From NCBI GenBank assembly GCA_963798445.1, contig CAWCTH010000002.1, forward strand, positions 1,116,001-1,180,000: a stretch of DNA of 64,000 bases. The letters are read 5' to 3'. Shown in pieces: positions 17,719 to 26,602 of the stretch (its first letter is position 1; every line of letters starts with the position of its first letter). Origin of the DNA: DASXAI01 sp963798445. Its GTDB lineage: Bacteria > Actinomycetota > Acidimicrobiia > Acidimicrobiales > Ilumatobacteraceae. Made by a program: the position numbers and the translations under genes. The notes under the pieces were generated by a model, which worked only from the letters and a program-made list of their open reading frames with translations, was not told the DNA's origin and did no database searches.

Positions 17719-17950
17719 CCGGCACGATCACGGTGGCGGTCGTGCCGGACGCATTCCCGACGATGGCCAGCGAACCACCCGCCGCCTCGACCTGCAGGGC
17801 CTGCGCGTAGAGCCCGATGTGGCCGTCGTCGAGGCGCGTCCGCCGCTCCTCGTCTACCAGCCCACGGCCGTCGTCGGACACCACCAAGCGAGCCGAACCG
17901 TCGCGCAAGCGCTCGGAGAGCTCTCGGCGCCGGCGCTCCTCCACGTTCAC
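17714..17950 (-). pseudogene. Histidine-kinase HATPase domain fragment
   Basis: Without a start codon, the minus strand reads VVSDDGRGL (N/G1-like box), then RLDDGHIGLYAQALQVEAAGG (G2-like, split here from the following part) and LAIVGNASGTTATVIVPAG. This is the C-terminal ATP-binding end of a NarL-partner type sensor kinase. The dimerisation and sensor parts are missing. It abuts the GH13 stop (17956) and the next fragment. Confidence 0.6.
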
Positions 17951-17955
17951 CGCTC

Positions 17956-19629
17956 TCAGGCGGGAGGTGCGTTGGCCGACCCCGCCCGTCCGCCGATGCT
18001 GCGCCGGAGCCGGAACCACCGGTAGCCGTAGGGGCGCAGCGGGATGCGGCCCAGGCGCCCGTCGATCGGCGCGTAACCGTGATCGGAGAACACCTCGATG
18101 GGGTCACCGGCCAGCCGATCGTCACCGCCGAGATCGACCGTCACCCGCTTGTCCGCGAGGTTGCTGAGGGCGAGCATGGTGCCGCTCGGAGCCTCGCGGA
18201 GCAGGGCGAGGACCGATCTCTGCCCGCTGTCCACGTAGCTGGTGGATCCAACCCCGAACTCAGGGCACTCTCGCAGGATGAGCAGCGCCCGCTGGAACCA
18301 CGACAGGAGCGAGTTGGCGTCGCGCTGCTGGCGTTCGACGTTGACCGTCGGGTAGCCGAACTCGCCCTCGGCGATGACCGGCCGGCGCAGGTCGCGCTTG
18401 CGGCGGGTCGTGGAGAAGCCAGCGTTGGGGGCGTCGCTCCACTGCATCGGGGTGCGGATGGCGTTGCGCTCGGGGAGGGAGAGATCCTCGCCCATGCCGA
18501 TCTCGTCGCCGTAGCGGATGACCGGCGTCCCCGGCAGGCTGAACTGGAGGGCGTACGCCAGCTCGATGCGCCGGCGGTCGTTCCCCAGCATCGGTGCCAG
18601 GCGCCGGCGGATGCCCCGTCCGTACAGCTGCATGTCCGGATCGGGGCCGAAGGCGGCGAACACCTCGTCGTGCTCGTGGCCGACCAGCCGGCCGAGGTCG
18701 ACCTCGTCGTGGTTGCGCAGGAACGTCGCCCACTGGCAGGTGTCGGGCAGCGGCGGCGTCTCGGCCAGCGCTTGCAGGATCGGGCCGACCTCCTGGCGGG
18801 CCAAGGCCAGGAAGAGGCGCTGGTTGAGCAGGAAATTGAACAGCATCGGCAGGCGGTCCCCGTCACCGACGTACTCGAGGAGCGCCTGGGCGTCGACGTT
18901 GGCCTCGGCGAGGATCACGGCGTCGCCCCGCCGCCACGACAGCTGGCGACGGAAGTCGCGTAGCCAGGAGAAGTCCTGGCGCGGAGAGGGATCGTTCGGC
19001 GCGGTCAGCTCGATGATGAACGGGGCGGCGTCGAGCCGGAAGCCGGCCACGCCGAGCTGCAGCCAGAAACCGATGATCTTCTCGATCTCCTGACGAACAC
19101 GCGGATTGGCCATGTTGAGATCGGGCTGGAAGTCGTAGAACCGGTGGTAGTACCAGGCTTCCGCCTCCTCGTCGTAGGTCCAGGTCGTGGCCTGGTAGCC
19201 GGGGAACACCATCCCCTGGCGGAGGTCGCCCGGCTGGTCCTTGGACCACACGTACCAGTCGCGGTACGGCGACGCCGGGTCGCGACGCGCCGACTGGAAC
19301 CAGGGATGCTCGTCGGAGGTGTGGTTCACGACGAGGTCGATGATCACCCGCATGCCGCGGTTGCCGGCCTGGTGGATCAGCTCGACGAAGTCGCCCAGGG
19401 TCCCCAGCGCCGGGTGGACGGCGTAGTAGTCGGTGACGTCGTAGCCGTCGTCGCGGTCGGGACTCGGATGGATCGGGTTCAGCCACAGGCAGGTCACCCC
19501 GAGCCGGGCGAGGTGATCGAGGCGGTCGATGAGACCGGGCAGGTCGCCGATCCCGTCACCGTCGGAGTCCTGAAAGGTGTCGACGTCGACGCAGTAGACG
19601 ACGCCGTGGTGGAACCAGCGCTCGGGCAT
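17956..19629 (-). CDS. GH13 alpha-amylase-family enzyme (trehalose synthase-like)
   Basis: A 557-residue GH13 (alpha/beta)8 enzyme. The catalytic nucleophile is Asp200 in GFRLDAAPF, the acid/base Glu242 in ILAEANV, and the third acid Asp308 in RNHDEVDL. DLVVNHTSDEHPWF (98-111) and DSDGDGIGDLPGLIDRLDHL (21-40) are typical of the trehalose synthase / oligo-1,6-glucosidase branch, and the NHDE variant of region IV points to the TreS-like group. It lacks a maltokinase domain. Probable role is interconversion or hydrolysis of maltose, trehalose or sucrose. It is 112 bases downstream of the ABC operon on the same strand, so it may be co-transcribed. Confidence 0.9.
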   Translation of the reverse strand: MPERWFHHGVVYCVDVDTFQDSDGDGIGDLPGLIDRLDHLARLGVTCLWLNPIHPSPDRDDGYDVTDYYAVHPALGTLGDFVELIHQAGNRGMRVIIDLVVNHTSDEHPWFQSARRDPASPYRDWYVWSKDQPGDLRQGMVFPGYQATTWTYDEEAEAWYYHRFYDFQPDLNMANPRVRQEIEKIIGFWLQLGVAGFRLDAAPFIIELTAPNDPSPRQDFSWLRDFRRQLSWRRGDAVILAEANVDAQALLEYVGDGDRLPMLFNFLLNQRLFLALARQEVGPILQALAETPPLPDTCQWATFLRNHDEVDLGRLVGHEHDEVFAAFGPDPDMQLYGRGIRRRLAPMLGNDRRRIELAYALQFSLPGTPVIRYGDEIGMGEDLSLPERNAIRTPMQWSDAPNAGFSTTRRKRDLRRPVIAEGEFGYPTVNVERQQRDANSLLSWFQRALLILRECPEFGVGSTSYVDSGQRSVLALLREAPSGTMLALSNLADKRVTVDLGGDDRLAGDPIEVFSDHGYAPIDGRLGRIPLRPYGYRWFRLRRSIGGRAGSANAPPA

Positions 19630-19741
19630 GGCGGGGATGTACCCCGTGGCGAGCGGGCGGACACTTCCATCGATGAAGACGCCGCCGGCCGGGAGTGCTC
19701 ATCGCCGGACTGCGCACGGAACCGTTCGGTATGGGACGTTG

Positions 19742-20812
19742 TCAGCTTGTGCGCCGCGTTACCCACCAGTAGCAGCCGACGGCCGCGGCGAGCGCGAGCG
19801 CGACGAAGATGCCGGTTTCGAGCCACTGGAGCGTCCAGTACCGGTTGGCCGGCTCGTAGGTGACCAGAACGTGGAACGTGTCTGCCACGTGTTGCAGACA
19901 TGTCCGGGCGGCGTCGGCAGCGGCGTCGCCGGGCTGGGGTGGGGCGCCTCCGGCGACGGGCGCGGGTGGAGCCGCGAGGTTGGGGCAGTACTGGTGCAAG
20001 AACGTGGAGACTTGGGCGACGCCGACCGAGTGGCCGGAGCTGTCGATGAGGTGGCTGGACAGGGTCCAGGAGTTCGTCGGGCCGTCAGCGTGGACGAACA
20101 GATGTGCCGGACCGCCGTTGCTGGAGAGTCCGAGGCCGAGGCGTACCGGCTCCGATGGACCCGCGGCGCTCAGCGACAACGTGTCACTGACTGGGGAGAG
20201 CAGGTGTGGACGCACCCAGGCGGCGATGGTGATGCGGGCGACGACGTAGACGCCGAGGGTGGTGGCCATTGCGGGCAGGGTTCGTCGGACGATCGCGCCG
20301 ATCAGCGCCCCCGCCGCGAACGCGAAGACGGCGTAACCGAGCGGGGCGATGTCCCGTCGGTCGAAGAGCGCATACTGATTGGACCCGACGTGGTCGATCG
20401 CACGGAACCACCAGGTAATGGTGAGCGTGAGGAGGCCCGCCAGCGTGACGGTGGCGACGCCGACGATGGCGATCTTGGTGACCACCCAGCGCGAGCGCGT
20501 CACGCTCTGAGTCCAGGCGAGCCGGTAGGTGCCGCTCTCGTACTCGCGAGCCAGCAAGGGGGCGCCCCAGAAGATGCCGATCAGGGCGGGGGCGACTTGC
20601 GCCACGATGTCGAGTGCCCGCTGCAGGAACTGCTGGTGGCGCGCGAACTGACTGCTGGCGAGGTCGCAGCCCGACTGGCAGTGGACGACCAGGCTGTCGT
20701 ACAGGTGCGACAGCTGGACACCGGTGATCGTGGCCGCGACCACGAGCGCGCCGAGCGCAGCCGCGGTGATCAGCGTCTGCGTGCGGGCCTGCAACCAGGC
20801 GAATCGGCTCAC
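19742..20812 (-). CDS. ABC transporter permease subunit
   Basis: A 356-residue membrane protein with a first helix TLITAAALGALVVAATITGV, a Cys-containing extracytoplasmic loop (HCQSGCDLASSQF), then about four central helices, a long external loop of about 120 residues, and a final helix before WWVTRRTS. LLAREYESGTYRLAWTQSVTRSRWVVTK is the typical ABC-2 type coupling region (two pieces). GTG start overlaps the ATPase stop (GTGA). It forms an exporter with the ATPase under the GntR regulator; substrate unknown. Confidence 0.85.
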   Translation of the reverse strand: MSRFAWLQARTQTLITAAALGALVVAATITGVQLSHLYDSLVVHCQSGCDLASSQFARHQQFLQRALDIVAQVAPALIGIFWGAPLLAREYESGTYRLAWTQSVTRSRWVVTKIAIVGVATVTLAGLLTLTITWWFRAIDHVGSNQYALFDRRDIAPLGYAVFAFAAGALIGAIVRRTLPAMATTLGVYVVARITIAAWVRPHLLSPVSDTLSLSAAGPSEPVRLGLGLSSNGGPAHLFVHADGPTNSWTLSSHLIDSSGHSVGVAQVSTFLHQYCPNLAAPPAPVAGGAPPQPGDAAADAARTCLQHVADTFHVLVTYEPANRYWTLQWLETGIFVALALAAAVGCYWWVTRRTS

Positions 20813-21705
20813 CCTGTCACCGCCAGCCCGTTCCTCTGGGGAAGGGTGCGGTCACGCGCCTGGCGCATGTAGGCCAGGACGAGGTCGTCGAGCGTCACCG
20901 GTGTCACTGTCCACGCCGGGTCGAGGATGGGATCGTCGGTCCGTACCAGCAGCGTGGTCTGCTTGTCGACGTGGCGCTCCTCGATCACCGACTGGTTCGC
21001 GGGCAGTCCGGCGGTGTCACGCCGCGGCCCGGTCAGCCGGTGATGGGAGGCCAGCAGCTCGTCGACTTCACCGTTGAGGGCGACGCGGCCGGCGACCAGT
21101 ACCACCAGATGGTCACAGACCCTTTCCAGGTCGGCGATCAGGTGCGAGGACAAGACGACGGTGACCCCGTCGGCGGCGACGACCTCCATCAACGTCTGGA
21201 GGAACTCCCGGCGCGCGAGGGGGTCGAGGGCGGCGACGGGCTCGTCCAACACCAGCAGCTCCGGGCGTTTGGCAACTGCGAGCGTCAACGCGAGCTGCGC
21301 ACGCTCACCGCCCGACAACGTGCCGGACCGCTGGCCTGTGTCGAGGCCGAGTTCCCCGATCCGGCGGGCGGCGAAGTCGGCGTCCCACGTCGGGTTGAGC
21401 CATTGACCCATTCGCAGGTGCTCACCGACGGTCAACCGGGCATACGTCGGGCTGTCCTGCGCGAGGAACCCGACGCGTCCCAGCTCCGCCGGATCGGACG
21501 CGGGTTGGCTCTCCAGCACGGAGATCGTGCCCGCGCTGGGTTCCAACAGACCGACGGCGAGATGCAGCAGCGTCGTCTTGCCAGCGCCGTTCGGACCGAC
21601 CAGACCGACGACTCGGCCGGTCGGTATGGACAAGGTGCAATCCCTGAGCGCCCACCGCCGGCCGTAGCGCTTGCCCAGCCCGACGGTCTCCAATGCCGCC
21701 GTCAT
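20809..21705 (-). CDS. ABC transporter ATP-binding protein
   Basis: A 298-residue ATPase: Walker A GPNGAGKT (37-44), Q-loop in GFLAQDSP, signature LSGGERAQ, Walker B LLVLDEP, and H-loop SSH. The last about 85 residues are a C-terminal extension found in ABC-2 drug or antibiotic exporters. ATG at 21705 overlaps the regulator's stop (ATGA). The regulator-ATPase-permease order with 4-base overlaps at both joints shows a single autoregulated operon, like the ytr and related cell-envelope stress operons. Confidence 0.92.
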   Translation of the reverse strand: MTAALETVGLGKRYGRRWALRDCTLSIPTGRVVGLVGPNGAGKTTLLHLAVGLLEPSAGTISVLESQPASDPAELGRVGFLAQDSPTYARLTVGEHLRMGQWLNPTWDADFAARRIGELGLDTGQRSGTLSGGERAQLALTLAVAKRPELLVLDEPVAALDPLARREFLQTLMEVVAADGVTVVLSSHLIADLERVCDHLVVLVAGRVALNGEVDELLASHHRLTGPRRDTAGLPANQSVIEERHVDKQTTLLVRTDDPILDPAWTVTPVTLDDLVLAYMRQARDRTLPQRNGLAVTG

Positions 21706-22094
21706 GCGACCCCCTCGGCGAAGCAGTCGCGGAGCGCCGTGCGGTAGACGGCCTCGATCTCCTCCGCGCTCAGGCCCGCCTCTCGAGCCGAGCGCAACCA
21801 CGCCGTCATCGACTTGCGGAACTTCGCCTGTGCCGCCGGATCGGTACGCGGCAGGCGTCCGATCACGAAGGTGCCCCGACCCGGCCGCGCTCGCACGAGA
21901 CCCTCACGCTCGAGATCCCGGTACGCCTTCAACACAGTGTTCGGGTTGATCGCCAGCGAGGACACAACCTGCTGCGCCGTGGGCAACTGGTCACCCGGCT
22001 CGAGCAGTCCCAGCTGCAACGCCTGATGCACCTGCTGCACCAGCTGCACATAGGTCGGCACACCCAAGGATGGGTCCAGATGGAATTCGATCAT
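21702..22094 (-). CDS. GntR-family transcriptional regulator, YtrA subfamily
   Basis: A 130-residue repressor: the winged helix (DPSLGVPTYVQLVQQV ... GDQLPTAQQVVSSLAINPNTVLKAYRDLEREGLV ... GRGTFV, given in pieces) takes about 80 residues, followed by a short helical dimerisation tail of about 45 residues. The short tail defines the YtrA subfamily, which regulates adjacent ABC transporters. The start lies only 6 bases from a perfect inverted repeat (22101-22124) that is very likely its operator. Confidence 0.92.
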   Translation of the reverse strand: MIEFHLDPSLGVPTYVQLVQQVHQALQLGLLEPGDQLPTAQQVVSSLAINPNTVLKAYRDLEREGLVRARPGRGTFVIGRLPRTDPAAQAKFRKSMTAWLRSAREAGLSAEEIEAVYRTALRDCFAEGVA

Positions 22095-22100
22095 TTAGCG

Positions 22101-22124
22101 CTTCCACTAGTCTGTTAGTGGAAG
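22101..22124 (-). promoter_or_regulatory. Palindromic operator of the YtrA-type operon
   Basis: CTTCCACTA (22101-22109) and TAGTGGAAG (22116-22124) are perfect 9-base arms around a 6-base spacer (centre-to-centre 15). Position directly ahead of the regulator's ATG, in a region that must hold the promoter, supports repressor binding and a very short leader. Confidence 0.7.
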
Positions 22125-22190
22125 TGTGTTGCCGCCAGCGCACGCTGTCAAGTCATCGCACTCACGACGGAATCGGCAGACGATCCGGGC

Positions 22191-24573
22191 TCACTCGAGG
22201 GCGCCGCCGACGATCAGCTCGGTGATCCGTTCGTCGTCGTAACCGAGGATGTCCGTGAGCACTTCAGCCAGGTGCTGCCCGAACATCGGTCCCCCCCACG
22301 CCGGATGGCCGGGCGTGCGCGAGAGCCGGATCGGGCTGCCTTCCACCCACGTCGTGCCGACCACGGGGTGCGGAACCTGGCGGAACTGGCCACGGTGCAG
22401 AAGTTGCGGATCGGCGACGCACTGCCGGGAGTTCTGCACTTGGTGCGCCGGCACGCCTTTCTGCTGCAGCGCCTCCTGCAGCTCTTCGGCGTCGTGTCGC
22501 GCGGTCCAGGCCGACAGCAAGGCGTCGATCTCGTCCTGGCGTGACAAGCGGGCGGACGTGTCGAGCCGGGCGAGATCGGAAGGCAGCGAGGCAGCCGCGC
22601 ACAGCGCTCGCCATTGCTCGTCCGTCTCGACCGCGATGGCGATCCATCTATCATCGCCCGCGGTCGGATACGCACCGTGCGGTGCACGCGAGCGATCGCG
22701 GTTGCCGTGGCGGCCGGCGACTCGACCGTTGACCGCATCGTCGAGCAGTTCAGGTGCGAGCAAGTGCAGGCAAGCCTCCATCTGCGAGAAGTCGATGAAC
22801 TGTCCCTCGCCGGTCCGTCGCCGCCATTCGAGCGCGGCGAGCACCACTGCGACAGCGAAGCGCGGGGAGGTGTAGTCGGTGTAGGCCGTGAACGGCCCGC
22901 ATGGGGGCCGGTCGGGCCATCCGACGCCGGGATAGAACCCGGCCACCGCCGCCGCCATCGTGCCGAATCCGGCATAGCGGTGCATCGGCCCGGTCTGGCC
23001 CATCAGACAGCTCGACAGCATGATCAGGTCCGGGTTCACCGCGCGCAACGTGTCGTAGCCGAGGTCCCACGCGCGCATCGCTTTGGGCGAGAAGGACTCG
23101 GTCACCACGTCGGCCCAGCGCACGAGGTCGAGCACGACATCGCGCGCGCCCGGTTTCGACAGGTCGAGCGCGAGGCCGAGCTTGCCCGCGTTCAACGAGT
23201 GGTACTGCAACGCCGACTCGACGCTCTGTGACGGGTCGTTCCACGGCGCCACGGCGCGGAGCACGTCAACTTTGTGTGACGTCTCGATCTTCACGACGGT
23301 TGCGCCGTGGTCGGCCAGAATGCGTGTCACATAGGGACCGGCGAATGCCCACATGAAGTCCAGCACTTTCACGCCGTCCAACGGTCGGCCGGCGGGCGGC
23401 GGCTCAACGGCGGGCGGCGCGCTCGGTGTACGTCGCGGCTCAGCGCGCACTTCGGCAGTGTGCTCGCCGAGCCGGGGCGGCCGGCCGAGCACGGGCAGCG
23501 GGCGACCCGACAGCTTGGCGATCGAGCCCGGAAATTTCACGCCATCGACTTCCTCCCAGTAGTCGCGGTGGCGCAGCTGTCCGAACGCGAGCACGTCGGA
23601 CGTGGTCGTGATCGGGGCGATGAGAAGGTTTCGCTCCAAGGCCGCGGCGAGCAGCTCGTCTTTCGTACGGGTGGCGACGAACGCGGCGATCGCCGCGTTC
23701 CCGCGGGTGAGCTCCGAAGGGGACTCGGTTCCGTCGATGACCCGAGCGAAGAACCCGATCCAGTCCTTCGTCGCCAGCGACTCGTCGCACGCTCCCTCTT
23801 CGTGCATCCAACGGAACAATCGCGATGTGAACGGACCGATCATCTGACCGAACAGGAACGTCACCGTCACCTGGCCATCGAGGCACCCGTGAACGTACTG
23901 CACCTTGAAGGGGCCCAGCTCGACGCCGCCGGCGATGCGCACCACCTCGTCGGGTCCGACGAGCGCGTACATCATCTGGAACTGGGTGCAGACGATCATC
24001 GACTGCTGCGCCGAGATGTCAGCGCGCTGACCCAAACCGGACCGGTTGCGCTCGTGGAGCGCCACCATGGCGGCGACCGTGGCGTCAAGGGATGCGTTCA
24101 GCCACGCCTGGCGGTTCGACATGCGCACCGGTGCCCGATCGCGATCGCCGTTGAGCGCCATCTGACCGCCGGCGGCAGCGATCGTGAGATCGGTGGCGAG
24201 CCAGCGCGCCTTTGGGCCGGCGCTACCGAAGGGGGTGATCGACACCACGATCAGGGTTGGGTTCAGGGCAGTCAGACGATCGAGGTCGACGTCGATCGCA
24301 CCGCATTCGATGAGCACGTCGGCGCCGGCGACGAGGGCGTCGAGCTCAGCTGGATCGCGCACGACGACCGACCGCTTGCCGCGGTTGAACGCCCAATGGG
24401 TCAGCGAGCGCTCCGGATCGACCAGGTCGCCGGCGAACGGGTCCCTCGTGACGTGACCGTTGACCGCCGGGCGGTTCGACCGCGATCACATCGGCGCCGA
24501 GCTGGGCGAGGATGTGCCCGGCGAGCTGGCCGCGATCATCGCAGAGATCAAGGACTCGATAGGGCGAGAGCAC
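22191..24573 (-). pseudogene. Two-domain CaiB/BaiF CoA-transferase with one frame change
   Basis: The gene encodes two fused class III CoA-transferase domains, about 794 residues in all. A GTG at 24573 (GTAGGGGCGGA upstream) opens LSPYRVLDLCDDRGQLAGHI and ADVIAVEPPGGQ; near 24450 the frame shifts by one base and continues as FAGDLVDPERSLTHWAFNRG to the stop at 22191. Domain 2 begins GVKVLDFMWAFAGPYVTRIL and keeps the catalytic Asp in YTDYTSPRF. In domain 1 the equivalent position reads QAWLNAS, so the Asp appears to be Trp. The single shift could be a base-calling error, in which case the enzyme is intact. Confidence 0.75.
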
Positions 24574-24711
24574 TCCGCCCCTACCGACCCGACGACAGCA
24601 CACGCTCGTCCATGTTCGCGATCCCCCAGACTCGACGACCCCACGACGAACGTACCAGCGGCGGAGCGCTCGCTCGGGAAAGGTCGTTCGAAGCGAGGGC
24701 GACGCTCGCGC

Positions 24712-26169
24712 TCAGCGCCGAGATGGGGGGAAGAGGCGCGCCGCTGGGTCGAAATCGGCGTACAGGCCCTCTTCGGTGGTCATGTGCATGAACTCCGTCA
24801 TGCGGGCGATCGCCGCGTCGTTGCCGTTGGTGCTCGTCTGCAGGAGCTCGTGCAGTTCGGAGTGAGCGCCGTCGGGCAGCCGGGCGGCGGCGATCTCGTC
24901 GAGTCGAGCGCGGGCCGTGAGCAGGGTGCGGGGCCGGAACCGGGTGGGCCAAAGGTCCTGGCTTGGCCGGTAGTCGCGCAGCACCTGTCGAGCCAGGGAC
25001 ACCTTGTGCACCTCGGTCGGCCCGTCGGCGATGCCGAGCCAGTCGGTGGCGCGGGTGATCGGCAACGTGTTGGTCGTGCCGAGCGCTCCATGGATGTGCG
25101 TCGCCTTGTAGGCCATCTCTCGCTGGATCTCCGCGGCCTTCACCTTGCATGCCGCCACGTAGCGCCGGGCGGCGCCGTAGCCATCGCGCTCGATGATCCA
25201 CGCCGCCTGCAAGATGAGGAGGCGGAACTGCGTCAACTCGAGCCAGGCGTCGGCGACCATCTCTTGGACCATCTGCTTCTCGGCGAGCAGGCCGCCCTGG
25301 GTGTAGCGGGACAGCGCCCGCTCGCAGATCATCTCGAACTCGCGCTTCGCCAGAGCGACGGCCCGCATGGCGTGGTGCATGCGGCCCGCGCTGAGCCGCC
25401 GCTGCGCCATCTCGAACGCCTTGCCCTGCTCGCCGATCAGGTGATCTGCCGGTACCCGCACGTCCTGGTAGCGGATGTAGGGGTGGTGACCGAAGCCGAC
25501 CCCGCCATCGTCGCCGAGACCGCCGAGGTCACCGAAGATGCGCACGCCGGGGGCGTTCGTCGGGACGATGAACATCGACATGCCCTGGTACGCGCTCGCG
25601 TCGGGATCCGTCACGGCCATGAGGAGGATCAGCTCGGCCTGCTCCGCGCCCGACGAGAAGAACTTGTCACCGTTGATCACCCACTCGTCGCCATCGCGGA
25701 CCGCCTGACAGCGGAACCCGGTCGGGTCGGCGCCGCCGTGCGGCTCGGTCATCGAGTAGATCATCGTGATCTTGCCCTCGAGCAGCGGATAGAGCCACCG
25801 CTGCTGCTGCACGTCCGTGCCGAACACGGCGAGCACGTCCGACTGGCCACTGCCCGGCGTCCCCGGCCCGGTCGCGAAGACGTAGGGCGCCCAGTACGAG
25901 CGGCCGATGACTTCGTTCAGGAGGGCCAGGTTCACCTCGCCGAAGCCCTGCCCACCCCGCTCGGGCGACAGGTGAGCAGCGTAGAGCCGCTGATCCTTCA
26001 CCTCCTGGCGCCACTGCTCGAAGAGCTCGGCGATCGAGCCCTCCGGCCGGCCGACGTCGACTACGTCGTAGAGCAGCGACTCGACCGGCTCGATCTCCTC
26101 GGCCACGAAGCGATCGGCCCAATCGAGTCGCGCCTGCACGTCGGGGTCGGTGCAAAAGTCCCATGCCAT
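24712..26169 (-). CDS. Acyl-CoA dehydrogenase (large, ACAD-family)
   Basis: A 485-residue acyl-CoA dehydrogenase. It shows IYSMTEPHGGADPTGF (substrate/FAD loop), WVINGDKFFSSGA, and the C-terminal HGALGTTNTLPITRATDW followed by IADGPTEVHKVSLARQVL, the pattern of the longer ACAD10/11-like group where DGPxEVH replaces YEGT. The extra about 60 C-terminal residues are variable. ATG 26169 is chosen because GGAGGGA lies upstream; an in-frame ATG/GTG further out only adds a leader. It sits next to the tandem CoA-transferase gene on the same strand, which suggests one acyl-CoA pathway. Confidence 0.9.
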   Translation of the reverse strand: MAWDFCTDPDVQARLDWADRFVAEEIEPVESLLYDVVDVGRPEGSIAELFEQWRQEVKDQRLYAAHLSPERGGQGFGEVNLALLNEVIGRSYWAPYVFATGPGTPGSGQSDVLAVFGTDVQQQRWLYPLLEGKITMIYSMTEPHGGADPTGFRCQAVRDGDEWVINGDKFFSSGAEQAELILLMAVTDPDASAYQGMSMFIVPTNAPGVRIFGDLGGLGDDGGVGFGHHPYIRYQDVRVPADHLIGEQGKAFEMAQRRLSAGRMHHAMRAVALAKREFEMICERALSRYTQGGLLAEKQMVQEMVADAWLELTQFRLLILQAAWIIERDGYGAARRYVAACKVKAAEIQREMAYKATHIHGALGTTNTLPITRATDWLGIADGPTEVHKVSLARQVLRDYRPSQDLWPTRFRPRTLLTARARLDEIAAARLPDGAHSELHELLQTSTNGNDAAIARMTEFMHMTTEEGLYADFDPAARLFPPSRR

Positions 26170-26485
26170 CGCCAGCTCCCTCCAGATCACCTGTGCCGTC
26201 ACCAATGCTGCCACCACCACCAGCCAAGCGAAGAAGCCGGGGCCACCGCCACGGACGCGTCGACGACGCCGGCCCGGAAGCCGGTGCAGTGATCGACTCG
26301 CCGGTTGCCGCGCAAATCGCCGCTCACCGGGCCGCTGACCTCGAGAACGAAGTGGGCGCCATGACGACGACCGCCACGACTGGTGTTCCTCCCAGAGGCA
26401 TAGGTGCCTTCATCGCCTCGTACGGGACGTTCGCCTCTACGGGCAGGGTGATCGCAGGCGTTCGATGAGGCGAAGGAGGTACGTC
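26170..26485. other. Intergenic stretch, no confident gene
   Basis: Divergent spacer between the acyl-CoA dehydrogenase start and a strong ribosome-binding site at 26473-26479. It contains a 35-codon frame at 26361-26468 (MTTTATTGVPPRGIGAFIAS...) of unknown reality. Both promoters must lie here, but I can name no clear hexamers. Confidence 0.4.
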
Positions 26486-26602
26486 GTGGTGAAGGCGTTC
26501 CGGTTCGAGGAGCCGCGCCGCATTAGTGGTCGGCGCTCGTGCTCGGTCAGCCATCAGGTGTTGCGCGCCACCAGCGGGACAGCATTGAGGCCGGGTTCGT
26601 GA
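26486..26602 (+). CDS. Short ORF coupled to the membrane hydrolase, possible dehydrogenase remnant
   Basis: GTG GTG AAG GCG... gives VVKAFRFEEPRRISGRRSCS... (38 residues). A near-perfect AAGGAGG lies 6 bases before the start, and its TGA overlaps the GTG of the hydrolase gene (GTGA). The first dozen residues resemble the start of zinc-type alcohol dehydrogenases (KAFRFEEP), after which similarity ends. It may be a truncated gene left as a leader peptide that passes ribosomes to the hydrolase. Confidence 0.35.
   Translation: MVKAFRFEEPRRISGRRSCSVSHQVLRATSGTALRPGS

Noticed and set aside
24460..26292. A 610-codon open frame on the plus strand
   Set aside because: Lies opposite the acyl-CoA dehydrogenase and CoA-transferase, both with clear motifs; no motif of its own.
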